A stretch of DNA of 64,000 bases from Symbiodinium natans (lineage: Eukaryota > Sar > Dinophyceae > Suessiales > Symbiodiniaceae): positions 188,001 to 252,000 of the forward strand of contig CAJNDS010002825.1 of NCBI GenBank assembly GCA_905221605.1, given 5' to 3'. Shown piece after piece: positions 1 through 13,180 of the stretch. A program made the translations under genes and the position numbers. The notes beneath the pieces are model-generated. The model was given only the letters and a program-made list of their open reading frames with translations, searched no databases and was not told the DNA's origin. How positions within the stretch are numbered: position 1 is the stretch's first letter; the number at the start of each line of letters is the position of its first letter.

Positions 1-3000
1 TAGAGAGCTTCTCGCCTCGATGCCCAGCACTAGTTCTGCCAGAAGGCTTGGGGGCAGGGTAACCCAGCTAGCCTGCTGGGGTTTATGCTGGGTTCTTTCT
101 CGGCCGGCTGCCCCTGCTTTCACAGTTCTTCCAAGAAGGGCAGCTGGAGCTTTAGGCATGCGAAACCAGGATGGCAGTACCTCCTCCTAGGGTTCCCACC
201 AGAGCTTCCCGTTGAACTTCTTGATTTTGCCGCATCCAACATTTTCGTAGCAGTTGCATGTTCCGTAGGAATTTTGGAGGAGACTCCTGTTCCACTGGCT
301 TTTTCATGTCTATTGTTTGTTTAGTAGTACGTTGGTTTGATGATGTTGGTTTGATGATTTCGTTTCTGCTGCTTCCTGAACTCAGCTTCTGATTTCTTGC
401 CGCTTTCACAGTTGTGTTGCAATTGTGTTGCTGCTTTTGTTCGATCTTACTTCCTGCTGTTTTTGTAATCCCCTCTGTTTCTTTCAATGGTGTTTACTGA
501 TTGCCTGCGTAGTCCTTAGCCCTGACTCGTATAGCAACACAAAGAGCTCGGCGTAGGTTTTGCGGAACAAAGCCGAAGCAATCCGAAGTTAGTTGGGAGC
601 GAAGATGCCCAGAAACGCGGCGCATTGGATGACGTTGGGTCGCTCGAGAACTGAGCCTGGTAAGCCTGGTAGTGGTCCGGTCAACTACCGAGGCACTACG
701 CGGCCCAAGGCGGAAAGGTAGACATGGCGCGGCTCCTCGTAAAGGCCTGGCTGCTTGTCGGGTGTAGGGTTAGCTTTTTTAGAGTCTGAGGTTGGTCTTC
801 CTGGTTCAGGCGTTCGTGCATGTTGCACCTCTTCATCTCTGAGATCCCCCTTTTGGTGGAACTTGAAGTTCCAACACAGCACAAAGCCTAAAAAGCCTAA
901 ACACTACAACTCCGAAACCTCTGTGCTCTGTGTCGAGGAACGTGCAGATCCCTTGGTCCGGCCCTCTCGCTGCACAGGAAGTTGCAGGAACTTCCTCGAG
1001 AAAAAATGGGGGGGGGGGGGGGGGGGGGGGGGGGGTTTGGGTTTAGGGCTGTTGTGGACGGGGGGAGTACAAAGGATTCGGGGGTGCTTTTCCAGCTTGA
1101 CTCTGATATTACTAATTCCGACACAGCCGAGGTCAAACAACGGCAAAACTCCTTTGGACCTGGCTCGTACAGCGGCTAAGCCAGAGGCCCTTCGGCCGAA
1201 TCGATTGGGCGTTGGAGTCTTGTTATGTCTTGTTCATGGGAGTTAGGAAGAGCCAGCCACGGCTCTTGCTTCAGTCCCTGCTCCACCTTGTCAGTTTGGA
1301 ACCCTTATGGCCGGGTTCGCGAGTTTTCGTGCAGCCTAGGGTCTTGAGCTTAGCCGTTTCGCCGTTCATCACACCCTCGCTTTCTTAACGACGCGACTAT
1401 TGCCTACACCATGTCCAACGACTTGAAGCTTAGCTTAGGGTTCAGGGTTTCAGGGTTCATGCTCCGCAGGCCAATGGTCCGCAGGCCATTTGTGTGCCCT
1501 AAGAGCCGAAATGGCCTGGAAATGGGCCGAAACTTTGGGCCCTGAGCACCTCCTTGACATCAACGAGCTTTCCCAAGAAACAAGGCGTTGCTCCTTGAGT
1601 GCAGGCCCGTTTCGCAGGTCAGGCATCGAGTCCGAGTGGAAGCCAATCGAATGAGCTGTGTGGATTCTCGGCAACTGAAACCCATTGCCAAGTTTCAGCA
1701 TCCGTTTTCATCATCCGGCTGCCCGAGGCCACCGCCGACGAAGCGCCTTGGTGGCACAAACCCCAAGGTGCAGACTCCACCCTGGAGCTCCCCTTTTGTG
1801 AGCTCCCTGGATCTTGCACTTTGTTCGTGTGTTCTAAACATGCCCTGCTTCCCCCAAGTGCCTCGTAAACGACTGTGCCCGGCAGCACAGATAGTCTGAC
1901 CAAGAGAAGATCGCAAAGTTGGGCACTATGCGCGGGCATGGATGGCCTAGGGTGTGATTAGTGCAACCAGTGGTGTCCTCGAGGTGTCTCCAAGAGCGCA
2001 GGCTGCCAACCTGCATGCCATGCAGCAGGCAGAGCTTATGTGCGTTCAGCTTTGGAATCAGGTTTCGGGTTGAGACGAGTGGGCTCTCTACAAGCCTTCA
2101 AGCTTTGTCACGCACACGACAATTCTCCAGGTCCTGGGTGGGGCTGGGTGAGCAATGAGACTTTTTTGCCGCCGAGGCCCGGGACAGCAGTTTCGGAGTT
2201 TAGGGTTTGCACGGCCTAGTCGGTTTTTTGTTGGACTCCTTCCAAGGTTCCTTTGAGAATGCAACGTGTTGCAAAGTCCATCAAAGTCCTTGATCCCTAC
2301 AGGTTCAGTTGATTTGACCAGCTTTTGCGGGTGTCGCGTTCTCATGCTCCATACGCGCACGGTATTTGAGGCAGCATGACCTGAGTGCAGGGCTCACCCG
2401 CAAGTTGAGCTGCGAGGGCACCCCCCACCCAACCTGACAAATTGAGTGACTAGCAGATATTGAGGGCTCACAAGAGATGTCTCGTGGGGGGGTTTCCGGC
2501 GAAATCCCCAAAGAACGAGAGTTGATAGTTTGTCAGCCTTCGAGAGCACTCTGAGAGCACTTTGAGTCTGAGAGCACTTCAACAGAGGGGTAAAAAACTT
2601 CTGCAAAAGAGCTGAGAGCTGAGTTGTGCTGAGGACCAAACACTCACGAGTGTCACACTGGGGCCTCCCGAGTGCCCTTGCACAGACTGGTTGGACAGTG
2701 AGAGGGCTCCCGGAAGGCGCTTGAGAAGTCCAGAACCCAAATCGCAAAGACTAGGGGGACAACATGTTTCAGCGGCGGGGCTTGAGTTTCTGGCAGGAGA
2801 GGAGAAATAAAAGCATCCTTCCCCGTATAGAGTCTCATTAGTAGCACCGGACGGACCCAGATTTGTTGGGGCTCAAGTCGCACGACGTGCGGCGGGCTCT
2901 AGGAGCGTACTCGACATGTATCTTAACTCCTTGAGATCCGAATGATAAGTACGGGTGCGCTACGATGTGCTACGCCTATGCTGCAGCAGCTGCAACAGTA

Positions 3001-6000
3001 CTCCCCCCAACCCTAGATCCTTAACGTGTTAAGAGAGCGGCCTTCTGTGGAACAGGAAGTTCTTTGTCTGGCCAAGGCCTGTTTCTTTGTACCTGTATAG
3101 CGTGATGCACTCCAAGAGTTGATTCCTTCGCCGCCTCTTTTACAGTCTGAGACGCGGTGCCCGGCAGTCCAGTCAGCAGCAAAGAAGGGCCGAGCGAGAG
3201 GCTTCGTTGCCTGTCTTCCAAGTTGACACAGTGACTTTAGCTAGGTTGCCACCATTTAGACTGCTCATTTTCTGCGATAGGTGTTGAAAACTGCTGCGGA
3301 AGATGGAGGCGTTTTTTCTGACCCGCGCCTCCCACAAAACATCTGCTGGGGCCCTTTCAATCAGCCGCGACTTCCCAGGAACCTGGCAGTCGCAAGTTGC
3401 CTCGTGCCAGGGCCCGGAGGAATGGCAGATGCCAGAAGTGCGGTCTGTGCTATGCTGCTATATGAAGAATTCCCAAACCTCAAGATTCCTCGGGTGTCCT
3501 GGGCAGTCCAACAGTTTTGCCTGCCCCTTCTTCGCGGAGCCTGATCTTGTGGAGGCCAAGAGCATCCACAGATCTGTGTGCAGAACCGCGTGAGGTAGGG
3601 CCTCTAGTATTCTGATTGGTGAGTATGTACAGCCCTCGATACATCGGGTAGCCTTTCGGGGGGGCATGTGAGGAGTAAACACCCTCCCCAGCACTGATGT
3701 GCAGATCTGGTGCACAAAAGATCTCCAAAAAACGGTCCATGTGGACTAGTCGAGATCGCTTGTCAACACCCTTAACCAAACTAAAAAACAGCTTTTATGG
3801 TGGAGTGCGAGTTGCCCTGGAGGCTCCGCCATCACAGTGCGGAAAAAGCAGGAGCGTATTGCCGGGTGGGACGGCTTGACGGGTTCAACTCAGACTTGCC
3901 GCGACCGGCGTGTTGGTACTCCGCTGAGACGCATCTCAAATCTTGAACTTCGTCGTCGCAAGACAACAGATCCCGCTCCGCCAGCGCTCCGCGAACAAGA
4001 GATGTGTGTTGGTTCTTGTCCCTTCGCAGACTGAGATGCGGGCCCAGCAGTCCAATCGACAAATACCTGCAGAAAGCATGGCCGAGCCACAGCAGATTGA
4101 GGTCTTCAAACAATCTTCCAAGTTGATGTGCCCTGCCGCGATTTGTGTTCCAAACTGCTGTGCAAGACCGAGGTGTCTGCTCAATTTTGATGCGATCTGC
4201 GGCAACTGCAAATTCTCTTTGCCAATGTTAAATATCAGGTATTTCCCAAAATAGGGCCCTTTTTGGACCCCAAAACTCTAGACTCCAGGAACTCCCAAAC
4301 AGGGTACAACAGGGTACCCCGGATTTTCGGTTGTTTTGGATGTTCGCAGAGAATCTTCCGTTGGATCCCTGCAAGTGTATGGCCTGTGGTCCAATACGTA
4401 TGGAAGCACTATACCGGCAAAATCCTCAATGGCCCTGTCTGGTGACATGATTGTAATTGTAGAGAGTGACCACAAGATTTTGTCCAATAAGCGGCTTTCC
4501 CTGCTGCCTCTAATTTGCGAATCGCACATGACACATGATAGTATCATGTGCCTGTCCCCCATGATGAGCAGCATGAACCCCGGAACCTGGTGGTCGCATG
4601 TTGCTTATAGATCTCCTGAGATAAGCCGATCTACGTCTCAACTTGCCAATGCTGCTTCTGCTGCTCCGACTGGGAGACGGTGCTCGACGCCTTGAGAGGT
4701 CCTGGGAAGTCCGACAGTTTATGTACAGCCCTTCCTGCAGATTGGCCCAGGGGCCCAACACTGCCACTGTGCTGATAGTTGTGGCCATTGAGGGTTCCTT
4801 GAGGGTTCCTATGGGCGATGCGCTTTTCTGCCTAGCTTAAGCAGCTGGAAAGGCAGGCGCTGAGGTTAATTAGGTGCACACTTGACTGCGTTCCACTCGA
4901 ACTCTGCGCCGAAGGCGAATTCCGATGGCGATTGCGAATTGCAGTCCGTTGCCGCGCTGGCAGGAACATGTGCACAGGATCGGACAAAGAATCCCACGTG
5001 CCGGCAGCAACAATATTCGAGACCTCCTGCTTTAATACGGGGCAGGTTGAAGGGGCTCACCAAGGCAGTGAGATGGCCCATGGCAAGCCAAGCGATGCAG
5101 CACCACCGACTAGTAGCAAAAGCTGCCAAGTGCCACACGTCTTGAAGACCTGATCACATAAGCCCAGGCCCTAACCAGCAATCTCATCATGGGAAGTCTG
5201 ACAGTATATTGGAGGATTGCCTGCGGGCATGCATGGTGCGAAGGCAGGCGCTGAACGAGCCATTGCCGTTTCATGGCTTTTCTTAGGCGAATTTCAGGGT
5301 AACGTACATTCCTTCATGGGCTGATAGCAACAAGTTGCAGTTCGGAATTCGTTCTCGCTGTATGTGCATGCATCGCGGTTGGCAGTAGCAGGTGAAAACC
5401 TGCCTGGTCGTGCAGAATCCCAGGCAGAAGTTGTATCACAAATGAGCCACGGAAAAACAAAAGCGCCGGCTCCGTACCTTGCAACCCGTGCAGGATGGGG
5501 CGTGAGTGGGCGGTCATTGGTGCAGGGAACCGAACTTGGCTGTGGGCTTATCGGATGGAAGTCGAGCTTCATGCCTGACAGCACATTGACATGGGTACTA
5601 CCGTGATGCCGCCGGCAGAATCACATAGCCACGTAGGTGGAGCATGTTTGGATACGTTTGGCGTAGCGCACTGTAGCACCCGTGCAGCAAAGGAATGTGC
5701 TTCTGCAACTGTCAACTGCGCTTTGCCAGTGCGCAGTCGCATGTCGCATAAGCCAACTCTGACCCTCAGCCCACGGCACTCAGTCGCCGATCCTCTGTGG
5801 GGGATTCTCTATGGGGGTGCGCGCCGTTGTTCGCTTGAGGCTGCTTTCACCTAATAAGCAATGCCCTCTGCGTGGGTTCTGATGCCAGTACTATTCTCTG
5901 CGCGATTCTCATGGCAATCCAGGGATACTCTGTGGGATTCTCTGATTCTCTGTAGAATTCTCCGTGAGATTGTGCTGCGCGCTCCAGGGATTCTCTGCAA

Positions 6001-6480
6001 GGAGACCGGGCAAGGAGTACGGACCAGGAGAATGGTTGACTTAAACCATGTAAAGCCTAACAACCCCACACCGAGAGTGGGGAACAATCAACAACAAAAG
6101 CAGCAAACAACCAGAAAGCAGCAACAACCATGACTACTGCAGTTACTGCTGCTGTTGCTTTAGCTCATCCTGCTGCTGCTGCTTCTCACACTTGATGTGC
6201 AGACTGCTAGTTAGTCTCAGCTCATCTGCTACCTATTTTGGGGGGAACAATTCTCCAAACTGTTTCCTGCAGAGTCGCAGCACAGTTCCGAAACGGCACA
6301 CAAATGTTCCTTGTGTCAGTGTCATCTGTCGTGTCCGGCACTCAGCTGTCGGGAACGCGCGTCAAGGATGAGTCAATAGTAAAACATGGGTCTGCAAGTG
6401 AACTTTGCGTGCGTTTATGTAGCATCAGACAAGAGGGATTTCTGTTGTCCGTACTTCTACCACATCCAAGCATCCCAGAC
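1..6480. other. Non-coding stretch, no supported gene
   Basis: Six and a half kilobases of moderately GC-rich sequence in which no ORF shows recognisable protein character. The ORFs present are short, overlap on both strands and have no conserved motifs. A poly-G run lies at about 1008-1034. Loosely repeated segments occur between about 3.1 and 5.2 kb. It may be intergenic, or a long intron or upstream part of a gene whose exons I could not recognise. Confidence 0.5.
3120..5215. repeat. Degenerate dispersed repeat copies
   Basis: Similar phrases recur at roughly 0.9-kb spacing. One is 'cagtctgagacgcggtgccc' near 3144 against a close variant near 4026. Another is 'tccaagttga' followed by divergent sequence near 3218 and 4117. 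A 'gtcctgggaagtccgacagt'-like string appears near 3496, 4699 and 5188. The copies are diverged, so unit boundaries are uncertain. This looks like an old tandem or dispersed repeat rather than coding sequence. Confidence 0.35.
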
Positions 6481-6483
6481 TCC

Positions 6484-6556
6484 TGCGCAGCTGCTCTCTC
6501 TGCTCTGTCTCTCTCTCTCTCCCTCTCCCTCGCTCTCTCTCTCTTCTTTCTTTCCG

Positions 6557-6589
<33 letters not shown>

Positions 6590-6719
6590 GCTCCTTTCTC
6601 TCTCGTCTCTCTCTCTCTCTCTCCCTCGTCTGTCTCTCTCTCTCTCACTCTCTCTCCTCTCTTCTCTCTTCTCCTTCTCTCCTCTCTACTTTTTTCTCTC
6701 TTTCTCTCTTCGGTCTCTC
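6484..6719. repeat. CT-rich low-complexity tract
   Basis: About 230 bases of pyrimidine-only (CT)n with CTTT and CCTC interruptions, ending at a short ATATCATATC stretch. The two Ser/Leu-rich + strand ORFs across it are artefacts of the repeat. Confidence 0.9.
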
Positions 6720-7244
6720 ATATCATATCATATCTTTATAACTTCTAGTTGAAAACTATACTATGACTATAAACGATCGGCTGCTTCAAAAAGAGGTTTT
6801 TGCCCCAACACTTTTTTGTGTGTAGCAGTTTCAGATCACAGTTCAGCTAGTTTATTGCTGCTGCGTGGGCCTTGCCAATGAGTTGCCGGTTTTCAAGTTA
6901 CCGGTTACCGTTAGGGGCTGTCCAATGTGTGGCGACTTTTGTAGCAGCACGTCAGTTCGAGGGCTAATTTGGGGCTTGCTTCGAGACTCCGGGTGAGCAC
7001 AGAACACAGGGCAGGCAAGGGCCTGCGCGGCAGTTGCCTCCAAATGCTTCTCAGGGTGAGTTGTTTTGTCTCGAACGGGGAAGCACCATGTCCGAGCGCA
7101 AACCACAAATCACGAGCGCAAGAAAATCACGAGAAACAGCACAGTTTTGGAGCACAAGCTACGAAGCATAATCTACAAATCACGAGCACAAAAGAATAGC
7201 ACAAGCTTGCAGCACAAACTAGAAACCACGAGCGCCAGGAAAAA

Positions 7245-7416
7245 GCACACACGCACACGCACACGCACACGCACACGCACACGCACACGCACACGCACAC
7301 GCACACGCACACGCACACGCACACGCACACGCACACGCACACGCACACGCACACGCACACGCACACGCACACGCACACACACACGCACACGCACACACAC
7401 ACGCACACACACACAC

Positions 7417-7477
<61 letters not shown>
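7245..7477. repeat. (CACACG)n / (CA)n microsatellite
   Basis: A hexamer CACACG array of about 20 copies grades into pure (CA)n toward 7477. The Thr-Arg/Val-Cys ORFs on both strands are repeat-derived and not genes. Confidence 0.95.
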
Positions 7478-7479
<2 letters not shown>

Positions 7480-7767
7480 AAAGACCACAATTCTGAAGCA
7501 CAAATTGACCAGAAGTCGAAAATGTAACCGGCCACTCCTGCCGCCTTCCACTTCAAAAACTCCAGGGTCCAGGCTTCAAAAGCAGGCCCCTCCCAGCCGG
7601 GATCCTTGGCAATCTTGTGGGGTTTCGACACTCTCTTGGTCAATGTCTCTCTCGCAATCTCTCCTCTTTCTCTCTTTTCCTTCTTTTCTTATCTCCTCTC
7701 TTCTATCTGTATCTCTTTCGCTCTTTCTCTCTCTTTTGTTTCTCTCTGTCCTCTCTCTCCATGTCTC

Positions 7768-7817
7768 CTCTCACTCTCTCACTCACTCACTCACTCACTC
7801 ACTCACTCACTCACTCT
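7768..7817. repeat. (CTCA)n microsatellite
   Basis: About eleven tandem copies of the tetramer CTCA/ACTC lie within a longer CT-rich block that continues to 8165. Confidence 0.9.
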
Positions 7818-7879
7818 TTCCCTTTCTTTTTCTCTTATTTCAATCGCTTTCCTCTCGTTCTTCCGTCTCTCTCGCTCTC

Positions 7880-8165
7880 TCCTCGATTCTCTCTTCTCTC
7901 TTCTCTCTGCTCTCTGCTCTCTTCTCTCTTCCCTCTTCTCTCTTGTCTCTTCTCTCTTCTCTCTTCTCTCTTCTCTCTTCTCTCTTCTCTCTTCTCTCTT
8001 CTCTCTTCTCTCTTCTCTCTTCTCTCTTCTCTATTCTCTCTTCTCTCTTCTCTCTTCTCTCTTCTCTCTTCTCTCTTCTCTCTTCTCTCTTCTCTCTTCT
8101 CTCTTCTCTCTTCTCTCTTCTCTCTTCTCTCTTCTCTCTGCTCTCTGCTCTCTGCTCTCTGCTCT
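7880..8165. repeat. TCTCTTC heptamer array
   Basis: More than thirty near-identical tandem copies of the 7-mer TCTCTTC, with scattered variants (TCTCTGC at the 3' end). A unit of 7 is not a multiple of 3, so all three frames stay open on both strands. This produces the long Leu/Ser-rich and Arg/Glu-rich ORFs, which are not genes. Confidence 0.95.
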
Positions 8166-8199
8166 CTGCCTCTCTCCTCTTTTGTCTCCGCTCCATGCC

Positions 8200-8350
8200 T
8201 GAGGGGCGGATGTTGAGCCAACATCCTTGGCTGCGGCCTACGTCCAGGATTGAGGGGTGGATGTTGGGCTTGAGGGGGGGAGCATCCACGCGTGAGGGGT
8301 TGGGCCAAGATCACGTCCACGATTGAGGGGTGGATGTTCAACATCCACGC
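8200..8350. repeat. Short hairpin repeats in a GA-rich segment
   Basis: Variants of 'attgaggggtggatgttg' recur about four times. Two form small hairpins: stem GGATGTTG/CAACATCC near 8208 and stem GGATGTT/AACATCC near 8332. No gene context is visible. Confidence 0.5.
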
Positions 8351-8599
8351 TTGAAAAGACCCGGCCGAGGCCCACACGAAAAGGGTCAGAAGGGAGACAA
8401 GCGAAGGCAGTCCAGGGCAGGGCCAGATCATCCGGCCAGGTGCGAACTCTTAGAAGAAACAGGAACCCCTTCCACTAAACTGTTTGGGGAACAACATGAG
8501 AGTCCTATTGGGTTGGGGTGCAGGGGGGAGGGGGAGGGCCCTCCACATCGGGAAGGACCCTGTATCCCCCAAAACTTGACTCCTCAACCCTGAAGAACC

Positions 8600-11080
8600 T
8601 TAGCCCTAAGAACCCAAAACCCTCAACCCTGAAAGAAGTACAGTAAGAACCCTGAGCCCTAAACCCAGAACCCCAAAACCCCAACAGGGAAGTGTATCTG
8701 CTTGGGATGCTCGCGGGAGCTATGGCTCGAGCCAATGCATGGTCGGGGCGGCGGCGCGGTTGGTGCCTGGGAGTTCTGGGTGGCCTGGCTTTAAGAGCTT
8801 CCTTCAAACCTTGGGGGATCTCTTGCGTCTTCAGTCCTCTCTTAAGGGGCCGCAGGATAAACAGCACAAAAGGGTTCCAGCTGCCTGAATCTCGCATAGC
8901 CTGAGCCCTTGTGGGTAGGTTTCGACTGCGGGCTTGCCATGCGCTTCTCTAAAGTGTGGCTGTTTGTGGGCAAAACAGTCCATTTTGCAAGCAGGCGTGG
9001 TAGCCAGGGTGTCGCAGACAGTTGGATCTGAGCCTGAAAGCTGCTGAGTCGTGGAAAATCCCATCGGTTGTCAGCTAGGGTGCGATAGATGAGATGGGTA
9101 TGGAAGCTAAACCCTTCTTGGAAACTACTTTGGCCAGATGGCCACGCGACGTAGACGTAGACTTGGTGGATTTGATGCGATCCCTGTGTCACGGAATAAA
9201 CGATGTGATGCATTGGCTTTTGACATGATGCGAAGCAGGCAGGCATTTCACAGAAGTTGGAGTTGTTGCACATGTGTCTTGCGTTGGAGTGGGGGGCATC
9301 TATAAAGCGTAGGGGTAGACTGGGAGGCTGCTTGGGAGTAGAAGATTTGCGCGTCAGCCCTCTAGGGATGTTTGCAGTTCCATACATGATAGAACTCGGC
9401 AAACGCTGCCTCGGTTTGTTCATGCGCGATCCCAGATATTTTGTGACTAGTGTTGTGAGAGTCAGGTGTACAAGAGCCGACCCATCTCGCCGGATGTATT
9501 TTATAACATTTTTCGATTTCTTTATGAATCCTAGAATTTCCAATTTTGTGATCGTTTTATGCCTTTTTGAAAAGCTCTTCCAAAGTTGGCTTTTTGAAGC
9601 TGTTTGAAAAGCTTGTTTGTGGCTTGGCAAACCCTGCTCAAGCTCACAACCGTCGTTTTTTTTGCCAGTGGCATTCAATAGCAGCTGGAAACCAGCTGGT
9701 CCTTCAACTGTAATTAGTTCATATGCAATAGCAAGCCAGAGCTATTGGGTAGTAGCGTCTGGTAGTGTGGCAGTAGTCTAGTCAGTCTTGTCTCGTTCTG
9801 AATGTGGTAACCCGGGCCAAGCAATCGTCAGTGGACTTGTACAGCACCAGAGAATCGTGGATTCATAGTCATAGTCAGAGTCGAATCAAGTCGATTCTGA
9901 GTGTAGTCAGCAGCTTAACTTTTTTAGGTCTCCCGAAATTTCTAGAGTCTAGAGCCTGCGGGCCTTCATGAGCATCTTCCCATGCAGCGTCGTCAGCGTC
10001 AGGTCAGCGTCAGGAGCATCATCGAGCAGAGTGTTCAAGGTTGATCAGTTGATTTGTTTGCTTCTCAAACCAGAGCAGTGGGCTTTGGCTTTGGCCCTTG
10101 GTCTGGGAGATGGGGGCTGAGAAGGACAAAGAGGTCCAAGGAGAGGCGGTTGTGGCACCGTAAAGACCATGATAAAAAACCACCAAAAAATATAAAATAA
10201 GGTATAAATAAAGCGTACGAGGTCCAGAAAAGAAAAGGGTGGGGAGGGTCTCAGAGGGGGTGGGAGGCTCAGACCATAAAAAGATCACAAGTTTTTCGTA
10301 TGTTTTACGACTTTTTAAATGGGTTTGATGATTTCCAGCCACACTCGCAAAAAAATCACGAAAATCACAAAACAATCATAAAATATCCATAGGTTTTACG
10401 TAAAACTTACGATTTGTAATGATTGTTTAATGGTTTCCAGCATTCCAACCTCCCCCTCCCCCTGCCCTTCCCCTTTGCCCACCCCTGAAACCCCCCTTAA
10501 GCCAATCTATTCAAGCGCATTGACCTTTTGTGTTCAATTCTTTTCGTAGCAATCATCATTGCATGTTGGGCCTGGTGGATTTCTCCACGCTTCCAAGTTG
10601 CTGCATTGCCACCATTGTCACTACTAGGGATTGCCGTCGGTTCCCGCAACACCTGCTACACTGCTACAAATCATTCAAGTCACAGCTTTCAATAAAACCC
10701 AACCCACCCACCAGATGCATCAGTCACTGAAGTCACTAGAGTCAGGAGTCAGCATGGTTTCGAAGGAGTAGTGGCAGGCTACGGCCATTGCTTTCAGTGT
10801 TCTTGTTCTTTCGAAGTAGGTTTTTTGCACTTACGGCGTGCAAGTTGATGACTGAATCACATCATAGGTCCAAGATTCACTGGCTCATGAGCCATAGGGT
10901 TCGTAAACATATCATGAAAATGGGTCATGGGGGAAGCATAAAGAAGCCATAATCAAACCACAAAAAATCAAATAATCGAGGAATCCTGGCTGTTGTAGAC
11001 TTCTGGCACTCACAAGACTGGTGTTGTTCGACCGTGTCGGCGGGGTCCTTCACCAAGAGTTCAGCTTTTTGTCCTTATGA
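8600..11080. other. Non-coding stretch, nothing recognised
   Basis: No exon with recognisable protein motifs. A 278-codon open frame on the - strand (8842-9678) is the longest ORF here free of simple repeats, but it shows no domain. The stretch 10,140-10,400 is AT-richer, with A/T homopolymers. Confidence 0.45.
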
Positions 11081-11448
11081 AGCCGGAGAGCTCCAAGCAT
11101 AAGAAGAGGGAGAAAAGAGAGGGAGAGAGAAGACGAGAAGGGGCATTCAGAGGAGGAAACAAAGAGAGAGAAGAAAGAGAGAAGAAAGAGAGAAGAAAGA
11201 AAGAGAAAGGGAGAGGGAGAGAGAGAAATCAACTCAGAGGGCGTTTTGCCTTCGAGGTTTGGCCTTGCCCTCGGGCCGCGGCTTCACGGAGCCCCGGAGC
11301 CATGGCCCCGAGGTGCGCGGTGCGACGCTTCGCCCTCTGCTTAAGTGAGCGCCCCGCTCTATCGAGTCCTTATGTCCTTATGCTTTGCTCTGGTATTTGT
11401 ACTCGTACGTGTGCGCGCGCGCGCGAGGGTGGGCGGGCGGGTGGGTCT

Positions 11449-11692
11449 GTCTGTGTGTCTCTGTGTCTCCGTGTCTCCGTGTCTCTGTGTCTCCGTGTCT
11501 CTGTGTCTCTGTGTCTCTGTGTCTCGGTGTCCTCTGTGTCTCTGTGTCTCTGTGTCCTCTGTGTCTCTGTGTCCTCTGTGTCCTCTGTGTCCTCTGTGTC
11601 CTCTGTGTCCTCTGTGTCCTCTGTGTCTTCTGTGTCTCTGTGTCTCTGTGTCTCTGTGTCTCTGTGTCTCTGTGTCTGTGTCTGTGTGGGCG
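11449..11692. repeat. GTGTCTCT / GTGTCCTCT satellite
   Basis: Tandem 8-mer GTGTCTCT and 9-mer GTGTCCTCT units, about 28 copies, preceded by a CG-alternating stretch and followed by (GTGTCT)n. Overlapping ORFs on both strands come from the repeat. Confidence 0.92.
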
Positions 11693-12282
11693 TGGGCGCG
11701 TGGCCGCGCACCGAAACCAAAAACCCTTCTGTCTCTGTCTCTGTAAAGCTTTTTGTTGTTTTCGACTCTTCGGAGAGGCTCGTTTGACGCTGCCGTCCTC
11801 TGCGATGGCCTTGGGCCGCCGGCACTTATCAGAATGGAGTGCAATGGTTGTAACCATATTCTATGTAAGAATATCGGATAGAATGATATATATATATATA
11901 TATACATAGAGCACATGAGAGGAGTGGGAGGATACTCAAAGAGATACATATACAAAATACATGTCTCCCGTCAGAGTGTCCACGCCGAGCACCCCCTCCC
12001 TAAGGGTGTACTCGGGGTCTCCGGTGTTTGCATGTCTTGGCCTCTTTTGGCAAAATCTTGCGAGTCGATACCTGGGGGCGGGGTTCTGCCGAGGCGGCGG
12101 CGTTGCCTCCGCAGCGAGCGAGAAGCGAAATGCACAAGGCAGGGGCACGTGGAAGGAAGTCGACTCTAGGGCCCCCCCAGTCTAATTTATGGGTTCAGGG
12201 TTTGGATATAGAGCTTACTAAGGGTCTGCTCAGGGGGTAGAGGGCTCTCTGCAAGGTTTTTACGGGCTTCGATTCCTCCAAG

Positions 12283-12351
12283 ATGTCCCGGGGGCGCTCT
12301 GAGGTCAGCGCGGGCGCCTCCGGCAAGGCCAAGCTGAGGACCCCCGCGCAG
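12283..12351 (+). CDS. Possible first coding exon of the bestrophin-like gene
   Basis: An ATG opens 23 GC-rich codons (MSRGRSEVSAG...KAKLRTPAQ) before the sequence turns non-coding. Codon use resembles the enolase and bestrophin exons. It is the nearest plausible upstream start for the channel gene whose clear exons begin at 15,522. The link is inference, because intervening exons encoding the first membrane segment are not firmly identified. Confidence 0.25.
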
Positions 12352-13100
12352 AGTTGGGTTTGTGGGTTTCTACAATCTTACAACCCAAAAGGAGCGCCTT
12401 TTCTGCAGATATAGATGCTACAATTCTACTTACACACCCTAAACTTTGTTTTGCGCAGCTTCTGTTTTATGAAAGGGTCGAAGAAGGTAGAAGATGTTGA
12501 GATGCTGTTCACATGGTGCTTGGAAACTAAATGTGGGTTCCGGTCAGTAGAATGGGTCTTGATCATATGTGAGGCTGAGACCTTGGCCTGCACGGAGTAG
12601 GTCTGCCGGGCGAGTTTTCAAGACTTGAGGTGGCTCTTGGGGCAGCTGTTCAGGGCCCACAGCTTCATGCCGATCACGCAAGTGCACCTTGCGTAAAGCA
12701 TCCTAAGCCCTGAATCCCGAGCCTCCCCCCCGAGTCATCCTAAGACCTTCGGCCGAAGGCCTCGGCGGCTGGGCGCCATCGCCCCCGCGTTGAACGGTGG
12801 CCCGGGCTCCGGAGCACCAGGCGCTGGGGGGGTTGGGGGGGGAAGTCTGGGGTTTGCTGTACTGACATCGTGCAAGTTCCAAAGAAGCTCACCCCCTGCA
12901 GCGGTCCCAGCGGTGTCTCCCCCTCTTAGAAGCACCACTTTTCTTTGAGCAGATCGCTCTCTCTGGCATTCCGCCGTCGGGCGAGCCGAGCGGGCACCCT
13001 CCCCTTGCGCCCTTGGATGGGTTCTTTTTGCGTGCCTCGCTTCGGACGTTTTCTGCATTCTTTTCATCAACAAGGGCGGTGATCCTCACTCTCGCCGCAG

Positions 13101-13180
13101 TCCCAGTCCTGCGCGGAGTGTGTGGTCTTCCGGAAAGTGCTGTGTGTGCTCCTATCGGGTGCTCTTGGCAGCCGCCTTGC
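13101..13180 (+). CDS. Possible exon with a hydrophobic segment
   Basis: After an AG, this frame reads ...CVVFRKVLCVLLSGALG, a basic-hydrophobic stretch like the start of the first transmembrane helix of bestrophins. It lies upstream of, and on the same strand as, the recognised bestrophin exons. Other frames are also open here, so the call is tentative. Confidence 0.22.

Noticed and set aside
2861-2876. Possible relict spliced leader (ttggggctcaag)
   Set aside because: It matches only part of the conserved spliced-leader 3' end, with mismatches, and no gene follows.
4336-4695. 119-aa ORF on the + strand
   Set aside because: No motif and no exon-like GC bias, and it lies in a degenerate repeat region.
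7505-8326. 273-aa Leu/Ser-rich ORF and the 198-199 aa overlapping ORFs, plus the Arg/Glu ORFs on the - strand
   Set aside because: All arise from the TCTCTTC heptamer and (CTCA)n arrays, which keep every frame open on both strands.
8842-9678. 278-aa ORF on the - strand
   Set aside because: It is free of simple repeats, but has no recognisable motif, no coding-like base pattern and is opposite to all supported genes. It is probably chance.
11077-11957. 236-aa and other ORFs with Val/Ser/Leu/Cys or Arg-His-Thr repeats
   Set aside because: They are frames through the GTGTCTCT/GTGTCCTCT satellite. A short MAPRCAVRRFALC start at 11,301 was considered as an exon but lacks support.
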